A stretch of 64,000 nt of DNA from an uncultured Bacteroidia bacterium. GTDB taxonomy: Bacteria > Bacteroidota > Bacteroidia > Bacteroidales > UBA932. The stretch spans positions 1-64,000 of the forward strand of contig CACXMA010000013.1 of the NCBI GenBank assembly GCA_902768665.1. The letters are read 5' to 3'. The stretch's first letter is position 1; every line of letters starts with the position of its first letter. The translations under genes and the position numbers were made by a program. The notes under the pieces are model-generated. The model was given only the letters and a program-made list of their open reading frames with translations. It searched no databases and was not told the DNA's origin. Shown one piece after another: positions 1 to 8,811 of this stretch.

Positions 1-743
1 AGCAGCATCGCAGCTTTCTCCTCGACGGAAGGATATAGGTCCTTGCCGTCCCAGGTCTGGTAGATCTGTCCGATCGAGCTATGGAAGGACTGGTCTTTCT
101 CGTGAGCGAACAAGTCGCTGCCGCCGAATTTAGCCTTGAGGCTTCGGATGACTTCCATCGCATTGTCGTAAGTAGCATGGAAGTATTCTTTGCTTGTTGC
201 CCTTATTCGCAGGTTCTGGTAGTCATAACTATCCAAGGTGTCCAGGGCATAAGTATAGTCCTTGACCACATCGAATATGGACCGGATCTGGTCGTCGGCA
301 GGGGAGTCCAGGTATCCCATCGTGCGACCCATAACGTCCACAAGCGCCTTGAGGTCATCATACTTCTGCTGGACCAGGTCGTTCTTGACCGCATAGCCCT
401 TGATGAGATAGTCTTTGAGGACGGAGTTCGCCCAGATACGGAACTGGGTGCCGCGTTGGGATTTGACGCGGTAGCCTACGGAGATGATTACGTCGAGGTT
501 GAATAGCTCAGTGACATAGGTTTGGTCCCCATCTCTACCCATATGTGCAAATTTTGCACATGTGGTATCTCTTGTCAATTCACTTTCGTTGTATATGTTC
601 CTTATATGCCGTTGAATCACAGTCCTGTCTCTCTCGAAAAGCAAGGCCATCTGTTCTGAACTAAGCCAAACGGTCTCATTCTCAAGCTTAACATCGATAC
701 TGGTCCTGCCGTCGGCAGTCTGGTAGAGGATAATCTCCCCTTT
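1..743 (-). CDS. RhuM-family protein, incomplete (runs off the window; no canonical start codon)
   Basis: The reverse strand reads openly from about 764 to base 1 and gives a clear RhuM (virulence_RhuM) protein. It begins KGEIILYQTADGRTSIDV and later contains NLDVIISVGYRVKSQRG and TQFRIWANSVLKDYLIKGY, the family hallmarks. RhuM proteins are often near restriction systems and mobile DNA; their molecular role is unknown. The C-terminus lies outside the window. Oddity: the match to the family starts at the usual second or third residue (Lys at 743), but upstream in frame there is no ATG, GTG or TTG before a TAA at 765-767. The nearest canonical start, ATG at 648-650, would drop about 31 conserved residues. 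The gene is therefore either broken at its 5' end or uses a rare start such as ATT. Confidence 0.72.
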
Positions 744-757
744 GGAGGGAGGAAAGA

Positions 758-985
758 TTGAACGTTATAACGGTGCCCGCCACCGATCTGGATGGGAACT
801 ACCATACCGCTTTCACGGTATTCGATGACTTCTCCGAGGGCTTACGGTCCTCGGCCGGATGGACATTGCGTGACGCCATCGAGTACTACGCCCGCAGATA
901 CAGGGTAGATAAGGGCTCGATCAAGCTTATACGTCCTTTCATTCCACAGGAAAAACACCTGCGGGAGCGCGGAGAACGAGTATGA
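758..985 (+). CDS. Small hypothetical protein, doubtful
   Basis: A 75-codon frame starts at TTG 758, about nine bases after a purine-rich GGAGG (744-748), and ends with TGA at 985. The product has mixed composition with no membrane segment or signal peptide and reads like ordinary soluble protein (for example WTLRDAIEYYARRYRVDKG). I recognise no family. It starts within 15 bases of where the RhuM-like frame loses its N-terminus on the other strand, so the two genes are back to back without room for two promoters. It may be a fragment left by the rearrangement that removed the rhuM start, or an artefact of GC-rich DNA. Confidence 0.25.
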   Translation: MNVITVPATDLDGNYHTAFTVFDDFSEGLRSSAGWTLRDAIEYYARRYRVDKGSIKLIRPFIPQEKHLRERGERV

Positions 986-997
986 GGGTACGGGGTT

Positions 998-1113
998 GGA
1001 GCAACGGCTGATCTCAGGTCCAAGAGCCCGCACCACTTGATGGGTCGGGTATTTTGTCCACATAACACGTTATGTTGCTCCGTTTGATCGAGGACGGAAA
1101 ACCTGAGATTTTT
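998..1113 (-). ncRNA. Candidate structured RNA with pseudoknot topology
   Basis: This stretch lies in the gap between the small ORF and mnmE and has no convincing ORF. It contains two perfect crossing pairings: ATCTCAGGT (1011-1019) with ACCTGAGAT (1101-1109), and GGAGCAAC (998-1005) with GTTGCTCC (1074-1081). The order is a, b, a', b', which is the layout of an H-type pseudoknot. Inside are two further hairpins, CATAAC-AC-GTTATG (1061-1074) and a CCCG..ACC / GGT.CGGG stem (1027-1049). A reverse-strand promoter-like motif at 1120-1150 would start transcription almost exactly at the first helix. No T-run ends the reverse transcript; on the forward strand ACCTGAGAT is followed by five T. No known RNA class was recognised. 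Confidence 0.4.
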
Positions 1114-1119
1114 CACCAG

Positions 1120-1150
1120 CAAATATACGATTTGCTAGTGATTATTGCAA
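1120..1150 (-). promoter_or_regulatory. Bacteroidetes-type promoter motif before the candidate RNA
   Basis: On the reverse strand TATATTTG (1120-1127) is preceded by TTG (1148-1150) at 20 bases, matching the TTTG-N19/20-TAnnTTTG consensus. No start codon of a credible gene follows closely; the first thing downstream is the 5' arm of the structured element. Confidence 0.45.
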
Positions 1151-1297
1151 GGATAGATGTTTTCTTTACCGCAAAATCTTTCTCTCAGAATGCCTCATTT
1201 TTTTGTGAACGTGCGGGTTTGTCCACAGAAGACGTGGCAGACAACTTGGACGAAGTGGACAGAAATAACGCCCGCATCGAAATTTATTGATAATCAA

Positions 1298-2725
1298 TTA
1301 CTTTCCGATGCAGTGGTGGGCGAAGATGTGGCCGAGGATTTCGTCGGGGGTGATGAGGCCTTCGCCGGTGATGCGGCCGAGTTCGGAGATGGTCATGCGG
1401 AGGGGCTCGGCGACGAGATCGCCGGGGGTGCCGCGGAGGAGGGAAGTGCGCACTTCAGCGAGATAACGGGCAGCTGTGGAGAGCGCTTCGTAGTGGCGCT
1501 GATTTGTGATAAAGGTCGAATCGGCATTGGGGATAAGCCCCTTCTCCAGCTCGATCAGGCGTTCCTTGAGCTTTTCGAGTCCTTCGCCGCTCTTGGCGGA
1601 GATGTAGAATAAATCTTTCTCTACATCAATAGATGAAACTATTTTGTTAATAATGCTAACAAAAATGTTATCGCCTGTTGTTGCCCTCTTATCCTGTTTA
1701 TTAAGCAGCAAAAGTACCTTTTGCGAGGCAGAATCGACCTGCTGGCAGATCTCTCTGAGATTGTTCAAAAGGACGGATTCGCTCTCGCTGCCATCCAGGA
1801 GTACCAGGACGATTTCGGCCTCGGAAATTTTGCGGAAAGTGCGCGCGATGCCGAGCTTTTCGACGGTGTCGGAGCTCTCCCGGATGCCCGCCGTGTCGAT
1901 GAAGCGGAAGAGAATTCCGCCGAGGTTGAGCGTCTCCTCGATGGTGTCGCGCGTCGTCCCGGCGATGTCCGAAACGATGGCGCGGTCCTCGCCGAGAAGG
2001 GCGTTGAGGAGGGTCGATTTGCCGGCGTTCGCGGGGCCGGCGATGGCGACCGGAACGCCGTTTTTGATGGCGTTGCCGAGACGGTAGCTGTCGGTCAGGC
2101 TTTGGATGTGCGAAGCGACTTTGTCAAGTAGGGCGAGAAGGGCCTTGCGGTCTGCAAACTCAACCTCTTCCTCGCTGAAATCCAGCTCGAGCTCCAGCAG
2201 GGAAGTCATCTCCAGCAGTTCGCTGCGGAGCGTAGCGAGTTCGCGGGAAACGCCGCCCCTGAGCTGGTTCATGGCGATGCGGTGCGAAGCTGCCGTAGTA
2301 GATGAGATGACGTCTGCAACGGCCTCTGCCTGAGCGAGGTCCATGCGTCCGTTGATGAAGGCGCGCTGGGTGAATTCGCCCGGGCCGGCCATCCGGGCTC
2401 CGGCTTCGACCAGAAGGCGCGTAAGCTCGCCTAGAATATAGGCGGACGCGTGGCAGGAGATCTCGACGGAGTCTTCTCCCGTGTAAGAATGCGGAGCGCG
2501 GAAAACCGTCGCTACCACCTCGTCCAGGAGGGCGCCGTCGCGGCCCGTAACGGTTCCATAGTGGGCCGTATATCCTTTTGCATCAGCGAGCTTTCCCGAC
2601 TTTAACTGAAGTATCGCATCAGCTATGGGGAAGGCGTCCGGCCCGCTGATGCGTATAATGGAAATTGCTCCGGTACCCGGAAGGGTCGCCGGAGCAATGA
2701 TGGTGTCTTGTGTGTAAGAAGTCAT
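1298..2725 (-). CDS. mnmE: MnmE (TrmE), tRNA uridine-5-carboxymethylaminomethyl modification GTPase
   Basis: MnmE works with MnmG to place the cmnm5 group on U34 of several tRNAs. The 475-residue product has the usual length. It shows the N-terminal tetrahydrofolate-binding domain (about 1-120), the helical domain interrupted by the G domain, G1 motif GPANAGKS (230-237), the G2 region DIAGTTRDTIEE (253-264), DTAG (277-280), NKQD, and the catalytic C-terminal CIGK at the very end. ATG is at 2723-2725. It follows rho on the same strand after a 30-base spacer that consists of one palindromic repeat, so it is probably co-transcribed with rho. No independent promoter is seen. Confidence 0.97.
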   Translation of the reverse strand: MTSYTQDTIIAPATLPGTGAISIIRISGPDAFPIADAILQLKSGKLADAKGYTAHYGTVTGRDGALLDEVVATVFRAPHSYTGEDSVEISCHASAYILGELTRLLVEAGARMAGPGEFTQRAFINGRMDLAQAEAVADVISSTTAASHRIAMNQLRGGVSRELATLRSELLEMTSLLELELDFSEEEVEFADRKALLALLDKVASHIQSLTDSYRLGNAIKNGVPVAIAGPANAGKSTLLNALLGEDRAIVSDIAGTTRDTIEETLNLGGILFRFIDTAGIRESSDTVEKLGIARTFRKISEAEIVLVLLDGSESESVLLNNLREICQQVDSASQKVLLLLNKQDKRATTGDNIFVSIINKIVSSIDVEKDLFYISAKSGEGLEKLKERLIELEKGLIPNADSTFITNQRHYEALSTAARYLAEVRTSLLRGTPGDLVAEPLRMTISELGRITGEGLITPDEILGHIFAHHCIGK

Positions 2726-2755
2726 GAGATTTCTCGACTACGCTCGAAATGACAA
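2726..2755 (-). repeat. Palindromic repeat, CATTTCGAG family; fills the rho-mnmE spacer
   Basis: The whole spacer between the rho stop and the mnmE start is one repeat unit. In the direction of transcription it begins TTGTCATTTCGAGCG and ends GTCGAGAAATCTC, forming a stem of CATTTCGA-like arms around GCGTA. The same unit occurs at 17620-17646, 17981-18037 and, decayed, at 35247-35285. Confidence 0.85.
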
Positions 2756-4660
2756 TCAGTCATACCGGCCGAACTTGGACATGTTGTCGAGGAGGTCCTT
2801 GTTCGTCTTGAATTCGTCCATATGCTGCTGCATCCAGGTCATGGCCTCGACCGGATTCATGTCGGAGAGGAGCTTGCGGAGGATCCAGATGCGGTTCAGC
2901 GAGTAGGAGTCATAGAGAAGGTCGTCGCGGCGCGTCGAGGAGAGCGTGAGGTTCACGGACGGGAAGATGCGCTTATTGGACAGGTTGCGGTCCAGCTGGA
3001 GCTCCATGTTGCCGGTGCCCTTGAATTCCTCGAAGATGACGTCGTCCATCTTGGAGCCGGTCTCGGTCAGGGCCGTTGCGAGGATGGTCAGGGAACCGCC
3101 GTTCTCGATTTTGCGGGCGGCGCCGAAGAAGCGCTTCGGCCGCTGGAGGGCGTTGGCGTCCACACCGCCGGTCAGGACCTTGCCGGAAGCCGGCTGGACG
3201 GTGTTGTAGGCGCGGGCGAGGCGGGTGATGGAGTCGAGGAGGATCACCACGTCGTGGCCGCATTCGGCGAGGCGGCGGGCCTTGTCGAGGACCATGTTGG
3301 CGACCTTTACGTGGCGCTCGGCGGGCTCGTCGAAGGTGCTGGCGACGACCTCGGCCTTGACGCTGCGGCACATGTCGGTGACCTCTTCCGGGCGCTCGTC
3401 GATAAGGAGGACGATTTCGTAGACCTCCGGATGGTTGTCGGCGATGGCGTTGGCGATGGCCTTGAGGAGCATGGTCTTACCGGTCTTCGGCTGGGCGACG
3501 ATCAGGCCGCGCTGGCCCTTGCCGATCGGGGTGAACATGTCGACGATGCGGCAGCTCAGGTCCTTCTCGTGGCCGTGGCCGAGGAGATTGAACTTCTCGG
3601 ACGGGAAGAGGGGAGTCAGGAACTCGAACGGGATGCGGTCGCGGACAAATTCCGGAGTCCGGCCGTTGATGAACTTGATTTTCACCAGCGGGAAATACTT
3701 GTCGCCCTCGCGCGGAGGACGGATCTCGCCCGTGACGGTGTCGCCCGGCTTGAGGGAATTCTGCTTGATCTGCTGCTGGGAGACGTAGATGTCGTCCGGG
3801 GAGTTGAGATAGTTGTAGTCGGAGGAGCGGAGGAAACCGTAGCCGTCGGGCATGATCTCCAGCACGCCCGTGGCCTCGACGGAGCCTTCAAACTCGATCC
3901 GCGGCGGGCGCTGGGGACGCTGCTGGCCATTCTGGCCGTTCTGGCCATTCTGCGGCTGGTTCTGCTGCGGCTGCTGGCCCTTGTTGGGCTGGCCCTGCTG
4001 CTGGCGGTCCTTGTGCTGCTTTTTCTCTTCCTGCTGGGCGGCGTCCTTGTCGAGTTCATCGAAGACGGCGTGGATCAGGGCCTTGCCGTCCTGGGGCTTC
4101 GCGTCTTCGGCGGCAGCTGCGCCGTCACTGACGGCCTGCTCGGCCTTGGGCTTGCGGCCGCGACGGGGCTTTTCGGCGGGAGATTTCTCGGCTTCGCCCG
4201 AAACGACAGCTGCCTCGGCGGCTTTTTCCGCCTTGGGGGCTTCTGCCGGTGCATCGGCGGCCTTGGGCTTGCGGCCGCGGCGGGGCTTTTCGGCGGGAGA
4301 TTTTGTCACATTCGTGACATCTCTCGCGGGCTCAGTTCCTTTGCCGTCTCGGGTCTCGGCTTCGCTCGAATGGGCGACAGCATCGGCGGCTTTCTCTGCC
4401 TTGGGGGCACCGGCGGCCTTCTCTGCCTTGGCGGGCTTTTCCGCAGGCTTTTCGGCCTTCGGCTGCTCCTTCTTCGGGCGGCCCGGCTTGCGCTTTTTCT
4501 CAGCGACGGGCTTGAGGGATTCCCGCTTGGCTTCTTCGTCGAGGATGGCGTAGGCCATGGCTTCGACATCCATCTTGCGGGTATTGATATTCAGCGATTC
4601 GGCGAGCGTCCGCATTTCGGCTTCGCTCATCGCATTCAGCTCATAAAGAGTGTGAGGCAT
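2756..4660 (-). CDS. rho: Transcription termination factor Rho with long disordered insert
   Basis: Rho is the hexameric RNA helicase that ends transcription. I place the start at ATG 4658-4660 (MPHTLYELN), giving 634 residues; an in-frame ATG at 4723 is further upstream but overlaps the promoter. Order: short Rho N-terminal helical domain (about 1-45); a basic disordered region to about residue 250 with GRPKK and two RRGRKPK AT-hook-like blocks and then a Q/N/G-rich tract; the RNA-binding cold-shock domain ([15 protein letters not shown]); then the ATPase core with Walker A AQPKTGKT, the [15 protein letters not shown] segment and the Q and R loops. Long inserts of this kind are known in Bacteroidetes Rho. 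Parts of the insert seem to be built from palindromic repeat DNA (see 4181-4209). Confidence 0.96.
   Translation of the reverse strand: MPHTLYELNAMSEAEMRTLAESLNINTRKMDVEAMAYAILDEEAKRESLKPVAEKKRKPGRPKKEQPKAEKPAEKPAKAEKAAGAPKAEKAADAVAHSSEAETRDGKGTEPARDVTNVTKSPAEKPRRGRKPKAADAPAEAPKAEKAAEAAVVSGEAEKSPAEKPRRGRKPKAEQAVSDGAAAAEDAKPQDGKALIHAVFDELDKDAAQQEEKKQHKDRQQQGQPNKGQQPQQNQPQNGQNGQNGQQRPQRPPRIEFEGSVEATGVLEIMPDGYGFLRSSDYNYLNSPDDIYVSQQQIKQNSLKPGDTVTGEIRPPREGDKYFPLVKIKFINGRTPEFVRDRIPFEFLTPLFPSEKFNLLGHGHEKDLSCRIVDMFTPIGKGQRGLIVAQPKTGKTMLLKAIANAIADNHPEVYEIVLLIDERPEEVTDMCRSVKAEVVASTFDEPAERHVKVANMVLDKARRLAECGHDVVILLDSITRLARAYNTVQPASGKVLTGGVDANALQRPKRFFGAARKIENGGSLTILATALTETGSKMDDVIFEEFKGTGNMELQLDRNLSNKRIFPSVNLTLSSTRRDDLLYDSYSLNRIWILRKLLSDMNPVEAMTWMQQHMDEFKTNKDLLDNMSKFGRYD
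4181..4209 (-). repeat. CATTTCGAG-family repeat copy inside the rho coding sequence
   Basis: On the rho strand this reads CTGTCGTTTCGGGCGAAG then CCGAGAAATCT. It differs from the intergenic repeat by only a few substitutions and keeps the GTC...GAGAAATC frame. It encodes the [10 protein letters not shown] segment of the disordered region in frame. A weaker relative lies at about 4349-4379 (SSEAETRDG), and a GTCAC-ATTC-GTGAC hairpin at about 4308-4321. Confidence 0.55.
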
Positions 4661-4720
4661 ATTATAATAAGATGTATGTGATAATTCTATCAACGGACGA
4701 CCGTCCGTAAAAAGACAGCG

Positions 4721-4751
4721 CAAAGATAGTGATTTCTGTTGAGAAATCCAA
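4721..4751 (-). promoter_or_regulatory. rho promoter
   Basis: Reverse-strand TATCTTTG (4721-4728) with TTG (4749-4751) at 20 bases fits the Bacteroidetes consensus and lies about 60 bases before the chosen rho ATG. The -33 element sits inside the outer arm of the palindromic repeat at 4745-4787. Confidence 0.7.
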
Positions 4752-4819
4752 CAGATTCCACGGACAAGCCGTGGAATCTGTTGGATTGCCGCAGGCGCCG
4801 GACAAGCCGTGGAATGACG
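4745..4819 (-). repeat. Composite repeat: one 40-mer-type unit plus terminal palindrome, between lptD and rho
   Basis: Reading leftward from the lptD stop, a CGTCATTCCACGG-type unit (4819 to about 4780, containing GGCGCCTGCGGCAA) is followed by a perfect 19-bp inverted repeat around the 5-base loop 4764-4768 (arms 4745-4763 and 4769-4787). The same two-part design occurs at 17650-17717 and 42965-43072. It lies 3' of lptD in sense orientation and reaches into the rho promoter. Confidence 0.8.
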
Positions 4820-4827
4820 GGAGGGGG

Positions 4828-7623
4828 TTACTTGTCCCAGTAGCTGGAGCTCTTCTTGAAGCGGAGGAGATCGGCGAGGGCAGCGGCGTTCGCGGCGATG
4901 CGGAAGCTGTAGGACTGCCAGGTTCCGGTCGGGACCCAGGAGACGTAGATGTTGAAGCAGTGGAGGTCGTAGGACGCGGTAATCTGCGTCGTCGTCATGG
5001 CCATCGTCATGAGGTCAAAGCCTGTCGAGGCCTGGATGCTCATCTTCGGTGTGAGCTTGATGTTGCCGGAAATGCCGAGCGTCTGGGTGTAGCGCTTGTT
5101 CTCGATCAGCTGGTTGTTGGAGTACTGGTAGGTCTTGCTGTAGCTGAGCGAGTAGTTCAGGTTGACCGACCAGGGCACGTTCGGGTTGGTATAATAGACC
5201 CATCCGCCCGGGATGTATTCACCCGTAATCGGATGATAATAAATTCTTTGGTAGAAGTCCGCAGGGGAGCTGCTGCCGCCGGTCGTGCCGTCGTTGCCGT
5301 TCAGTGCGCCCTTGCCGGAGAGGGAATAGGAGAGGGATGCGCTGGCGTTGGTCAGGCGCAGCGGATGCCGCCAGCCTTCCTTGACGATGTTGAAGGTGTT
5401 GATCTTGCGGCCCCGTTCGTCGATGGCGTACGGGTCGAAGTTCATGTTGCCGCTGATGCCCAGCTTGCCGAAGACGGACGTGGACATGGACATGCCGATG
5501 TTGCTGAGTTTCAGGGAGTCGGCGAGGAAGTTATAGCTGCCGTTGAAGTTGAGCTGGTCGATGAGCTTGATCTTCTTGCTTCCGCTGCCGGTGGTGTCGC
5601 GCATGTCGCGGACTTTCGCCTCGAAGTTGTTGCCGAGGCTGAAGGACATGCTGGCGTTCTTGCCCTTTCCGGGCGGCGAATTGAGCTGGCCGGCATAGAT
5701 GTTATAGTCGACGGAATGGGCCACGCCGGAGGTGTCGGTATAGTTCAGCGTCCGCCAGCCGTTGGCATGGGTGCCCTTTTCCGGGCTGAGCGACAGGGAG
5801 ATGGACGGTGACACGACATGCCGGATCGCCTGGATGCGCCGGTGCTTGCCGAAATTGAACATGCCGTAGAGGCGGGTCGAAGCGCTCATGCTGCCCGAGT
5901 AGTTCTGCGTCACGCCGAAGGTCCCGAAGGCCTTCCCCTTGACGTCTTCGACCTTGTTGGTCTCGGGGTTGAACACTTTTTCCGTCTTCCGGAAGAACCA
6001 GTTCATGCCGTACTGCACGCTCGGGGTCACGTTGACGTACTTGAGTAGGGTGAAGTTCGGCAGACCGATCTGGAAGTTGTGGTTCATGCCGTTCTGGAAC
6101 TTGTCGAGGAAGCCCGGCTCGCCGAATTCGGAGGCCTTGAAGTTGATTTTGTTCTGCAGGGAGGTCGAGTAACCGAGGGAGAACTTCTCATAGAACTTCT
6201 CCTTGCCGACGCGGTTCTTCTGCTTGAACGGGTAGAAACGGCTCACCGTGAAAGTGATGTTCGGGAGCGTGAAGGCATAGGAGGAGTCGCGGGAATTCTG
6301 GCTGTGGAGGGCGTTCACCGAGAGGTTGAACTTGCCGTTCCAGTTCCGCGACCAGGAGATGGAGGAGGAAATCTGGTTCTGCAGGGCTTCGCTCACCGAG
6401 CGGGAGTTGTAGCGGCTGTTGGACGGGCTGGAGAAGTTGACCGAGGCGCTGAACGACGTTCCCGGGTGGGCCTTGGAATCCTGCTGGTGGGACCATCTGA
6501 CGCCGAAGTTCTTGGACTGGAAGAAGTCGGGGCTTCCTTTCTCGCCCGTCTGGTCCACGGAATAGGTCAGGGCGAAGTTGCCGTTGAACTTGTAGTTGAC
6601 CTTGTAGCGGGAGTTGACGTCCACGCTCCAGGAGCCGAGGGTATAGATGTCGCCGGTCAGCGAGAGGTCGAAGTAGTCGCCGAACACGAAGTACATACCT
6701 GCGTCGCGGGCGTAGAACCCGCGGGCCGTCTCCTCGCCGAAGGTCGGCATCAGCAGGCCCGTGGCCCGGTTCGGACGCTGGGGGATGAAGCCGTAGGGGA
6801 GCCCGAGGAAATAGAGCGGGACATCCTCGACGACGACATACGCGGGGCCGAAAACGGTCTTCTGCGAGGGCTTGGTGATGACCTTGGCGGCGGTCATGCT
6901 CATATAGTAATGCGGATGTTCAAGGTCGCAGACGGTGTATTTTCCGCTAGTGATGTTGATGGACTGGTCCGGCAGCATCATGATGTTCTTGCCGTGGAGG
7001 ATGCCGTCGGCCTCCTGCGTGATCATGTTGGAGATGCGGGCTTTTCGCGTCGTGAAGTTGTAGCGCAGCTCCTCCATGTTGTAGGTCTTGCCGGCCTCGG
7101 TCATCGTCGGCTGGCCCTTCCATTCGCCGGTGACCGGGTCCTGGGTGCCGCGGGCGAAGACGGTGCCCGTGTTCATGTCGTACTCCATGTAATCGGCGGT
7201 GAGCTGCATGCCCTGGTATTCGACGCTGACGTCACCATAATAATATATGATGCGGTGCCCGTCGGAGAAGACCTCGATGGTCGAGTCCTTGGCCGTGGAG
7301 AAGGCCGGGTGCTCGAGGGAACTCTTGCGGAGAAGGTCCAGGGAGTCCCTGCGTGCCTGCTGGAGCGAATCGCGGAGGCTGTAGCGAAGGGAATCCGCCT
7401 GGATCCCGGCGGAAAGCGTGTCCGCCTGGGGGGTGAAAAGGGAGTCGGGCCGGGGAATCTCACCGGAAAGAACCGAATCCGCAGCCGCGAGGCTGTCGCG
7501 CACTTCCACGGTGTCCCGGACAATGCGGTAGCTCCGCCACTCCGCCGGGTCTCGGTGCCGGGGAGCGGCAAGTACCGGCAAGGCTAGGAAGAACAAGCCG
7601 GCAAGCCATGGAGTCACACGCAT
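4828..7623 (-). CDS. lptD: LptD, LPS-assembly outer-membrane protein
   Basis: LptD is the outer-membrane barrel that inserts lipopolysaccharide at the cell surface. The 931-residue product starts with a signal peptide ([16 protein letters not shown]). It then has an OstA/LptA-like periplasmic jelly-roll domain (about residues 110-260: [22 protein letters not shown]) and a large beta-barrel that alternates aromatic and polar residues, with [21 protein letters not shown] at the start of the LptD barrel domain. The length suits Bacteroidetes homologues. The stop lies 167 bases before the rho ATG. A promoter fits at 7700-7730. Confidence is high for the family; the full set of LptD partners is not in the window. 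Confidence 0.9.
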   Translation of the reverse strand: MRVTPWLAGLFFLALPVLAAPRHRDPAEWRSYRIVRDTVEVRDSLAAADSVLSGEIPRPDSLFTPQADTLSAGIQADSLRYSLRDSLQQARRDSLDLLRKSSLEHPAFSTAKDSTIEVFSDGHRIIYYYGDVSVEYQGMQLTADYMEYDMNTGTVFARGTQDPVTGEWKGQPTMTEAGKTYNMEELRYNFTTRKARISNMITQEADGILHGKNIMMLPDQSINITSGKYTVCDLEHPHYYMSMTAAKVITKPSQKTVFGPAYVVVEDVPLYFLGLPYGFIPQRPNRATGLLMPTFGEETARGFYARDAGMYFVFGDYFDLSLTGDIYTLGSWSVDVNSRYKVNYKFNGNFALTYSVDQTGEKGSPDFFQSKNFGVRWSHQQDSKAHPGTSFSASVNFSSPSNSRYNSRSVSEALQNQISSSISWSRNWNGKFNLSVNALHSQNSRDSSYAFTLPNITFTVSRFYPFKQKNRVGKEKFYEKFSLGYSTSLQNKINFKASEFGEPGFLDKFQNGMNHNFQIGLPNFTLLKYVNVTPSVQYGMNWFFRKTEKVFNPETNKVEDVKGKAFGTFGVTQNYSGSMSASTRLYGMFNFGKHRRIQAIRHVVSPSISLSLSPEKGTHANGWRTLNYTDTSGVAHSVDYNIYAGQLNSPPGKGKNASMSFSLGNNFEAKVRDMRDTTGSGSKKIKLIDQLNFNGSYNFLADSLKLSNIGMSMSTSVFGKLGISGNMNFDPYAIDERGRKINTFNIVKEGWRHPLRLTNASASLSYSLSGKGALNGNDGTTGGSSSPADFYQRIYYHPITGEYIPGGWVYYTNPNVPWSVNLNYSLSYSKTYQYSNNQLIENKRYTQTLGISGNIKLTPKMSIQASTGFDLMTMAMTTTQITASYDLHCFNIYVSWVPTGTWQSYSFRIAANAAALADLLRFKKSSSYWDK

Positions 7624-7644
7624 CTGTTTTTTCTGTCCAAGTCC

Positions 7645-7675
7645 TTTGTGTATGCTGAAAAAAAGCGTACATTTG
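7645..7675 (+). promoter_or_regulatory. Promoter of the amidase gene
   Basis: Perfect consensus: TTTG (7645-7648), 19 bases, TACATTTG (7668-7675). The predicted start of transcription, near 7682, lies between the lptD coding region and the lptD promoter. Confidence 0.75.
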
Positions 7676-7699
7676 CATACATAAAGGTATATTATCCTG

Positions 7700-7730
7700 C
7701 AAAATTAGTATTAATTTCATAGATAAGCAA
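7700..7730 (-). promoter_or_regulatory. lptD promoter
   Basis: Reverse-strand TAATTTTG (7700-7707) with TTG (7728-7730) at 20 bases. It faces the amidase promoter so that the 5' ends of the two transcripts should overlap by about ten bases. Confidence 0.65.
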
Positions 7731-7746
7731 GAAACGAGCCGTGCCT

Positions 7747-8811
7747 ATGTCGCTGAAAAGACTCCTGACCGCCCTGCTTCTCCTGTTGTCGCTGCTGCCC
7801 CTCGGCGCGCAGCCGTCCCGCATTGAAACCGTCGTCGTCGACCCCGGTCACGGCGGCCATGACGCAGGCGCCATCGGTGAGGGCAAGGTCTATGAGAAGA
7901 ACCTCACGCTCGCTATCTCCAAAAAGTTCGTGGAGCAGCTCCGGAAGGCCTGTCCGGACCTCACCGTGAAGATGACCCGCGAGACGGACGTCTTCGTCGA
8001 GCTCGCCCAGCGCGCCCGCATCGCCAACAAGGCGAAGGCCCAGCTCTTCATTTCCATCCACATCAACTCTTCGAAGAGTTCCTCCGCCGCCGGTCCGCAG
8101 GTCTACAGCCTGACGCCGGACAAGATGGGCAGCAACATCACCTTTATCAACCGCAACAACGACGACACGGTCTTCCTGGAGGAGGACGCGGACGGCAATT
8201 ATAAGGAAATGTCCGCCGCGGACGCCAAGATTCTCCGCGAGCTGAACGCCTATTCCAATGTCTCCGAGGGCAATGAATTCGCCCGGTGCATCTATGACGC
8301 CCTGTCCCGCATCGGCATCAAGACGAACCGCACCGGGGACCAGCTGGTCCGCCAGGACAACTTCCAGGTGCTGCGCGAGGCCGTGATGCCGTCGGTCCTT
8401 GTCGAAGTCGGCTATATCAGCAATCCCTCCAACCTGCAGATCATGAAAACGCCCGAGGGCCAGGACAAGATCGCGGGGGCGCTTCTGGAGGCTTTCCTGG
8501 CCTATAAGAAGAGCCGCGAGGCAGACGCACCGAAGGAGGAAGCCGCCCCGAAGGACGAGCCGCAGGAGATCCTTTTCGGGATCCAGGTCGCCGCCGGAGC
8601 CAACAAACTCAGCGTCAAGGACAAGTTCTTCAGGGGCTACCAGCCCCTCATCCTCCGTGCGGAAGGGGAGAAACTCTACAAGTACGTCATCTGTCCGTCT
8701 GCTTCCCTCTCAGAGGTGAAGGCTTCGCTTGAGGAGCTGAAGAAGAAAAAGATTTTCGAAGGCTGTTATCTTGTCAAGGTCGAGGGAGAAAAAGTTTCCC
8801 GGGTCCGCTGA
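7747..8811 (+). CDS. N-acetylmuramoyl-L-alanine amidase with C-terminal SPOR-like domain
   Basis: A zinc amidase (Amidase_3) that cleaves the bond between MurNAc and L-Ala in peptidoglycan. I choose ATG 7747 over the GTG at 7741 because it begins a normal signal peptide (MSLKRLLTALLLLLSLLPLGAQ). The catalytic domain shows VVVDPGHGGHDAGA (first zinc His), KNLTLAISKKF, FISIHINSS (second His) and VLVEVGYISNP (catalytic Glu), ending near residue 260. An acidic linker follows and then a domain of about 75 residues (ILFGIQVAAGA...CYLVKVEGEKV) that looks like a SPOR fold, which binds denuded glycan at the division site. The gene is transcribed divergently from lptD. Confidence 0.92.
   Translation: MSLKRLLTALLLLLSLLPLGAQPSRIETVVVDPGHGGHDAGAIGEGKVYEKNLTLAISKKFVEQLRKACPDLTVKMTRETDVFVELAQRARIANKAKAQLFISIHINSSKSSSAAGPQVYSLTPDKMGSNITFINRNNDDTVFLEEDADGNYKEMSAADAKILRELNAYSNVSEGNEFARCIYDALSRIGIKTNRTGDQLVRQDNFQVLREAVMPSVLVEVGYISNPSNLQIMKTPEGQDKIAGALLEAFLAYKKSREADAPKEEAAPKDEPQEILFGIQVAAGANKLSVKDKFFRGYQPLILRAEGEKLYKYVICPSASLSEVKASLEELKKKKIFEGCYLVKVEGEKVSRVR

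Larger units (their letters stand above)
986..1297. other. 312-base gap without a credible gene
   Basis: Between the doubtful ORF and the mnmE stop codon I see no supported protein gene. The left half holds the candidate structured RNA and its promoter-like motif. In the right half (1150-1297) I see nothing: no hairpin with a T-run downstream of mnmE and no repeat copy. Confidence 0.6.

Noticed and set aside
2822-4681. A 619-codon open frame antisense to rho
   Set aside because: It mirrors the rho coding strand exactly; GC-rich codons leave the antisense frame open. Its composition (Leu/Gly/Val runs) is not protein-like.
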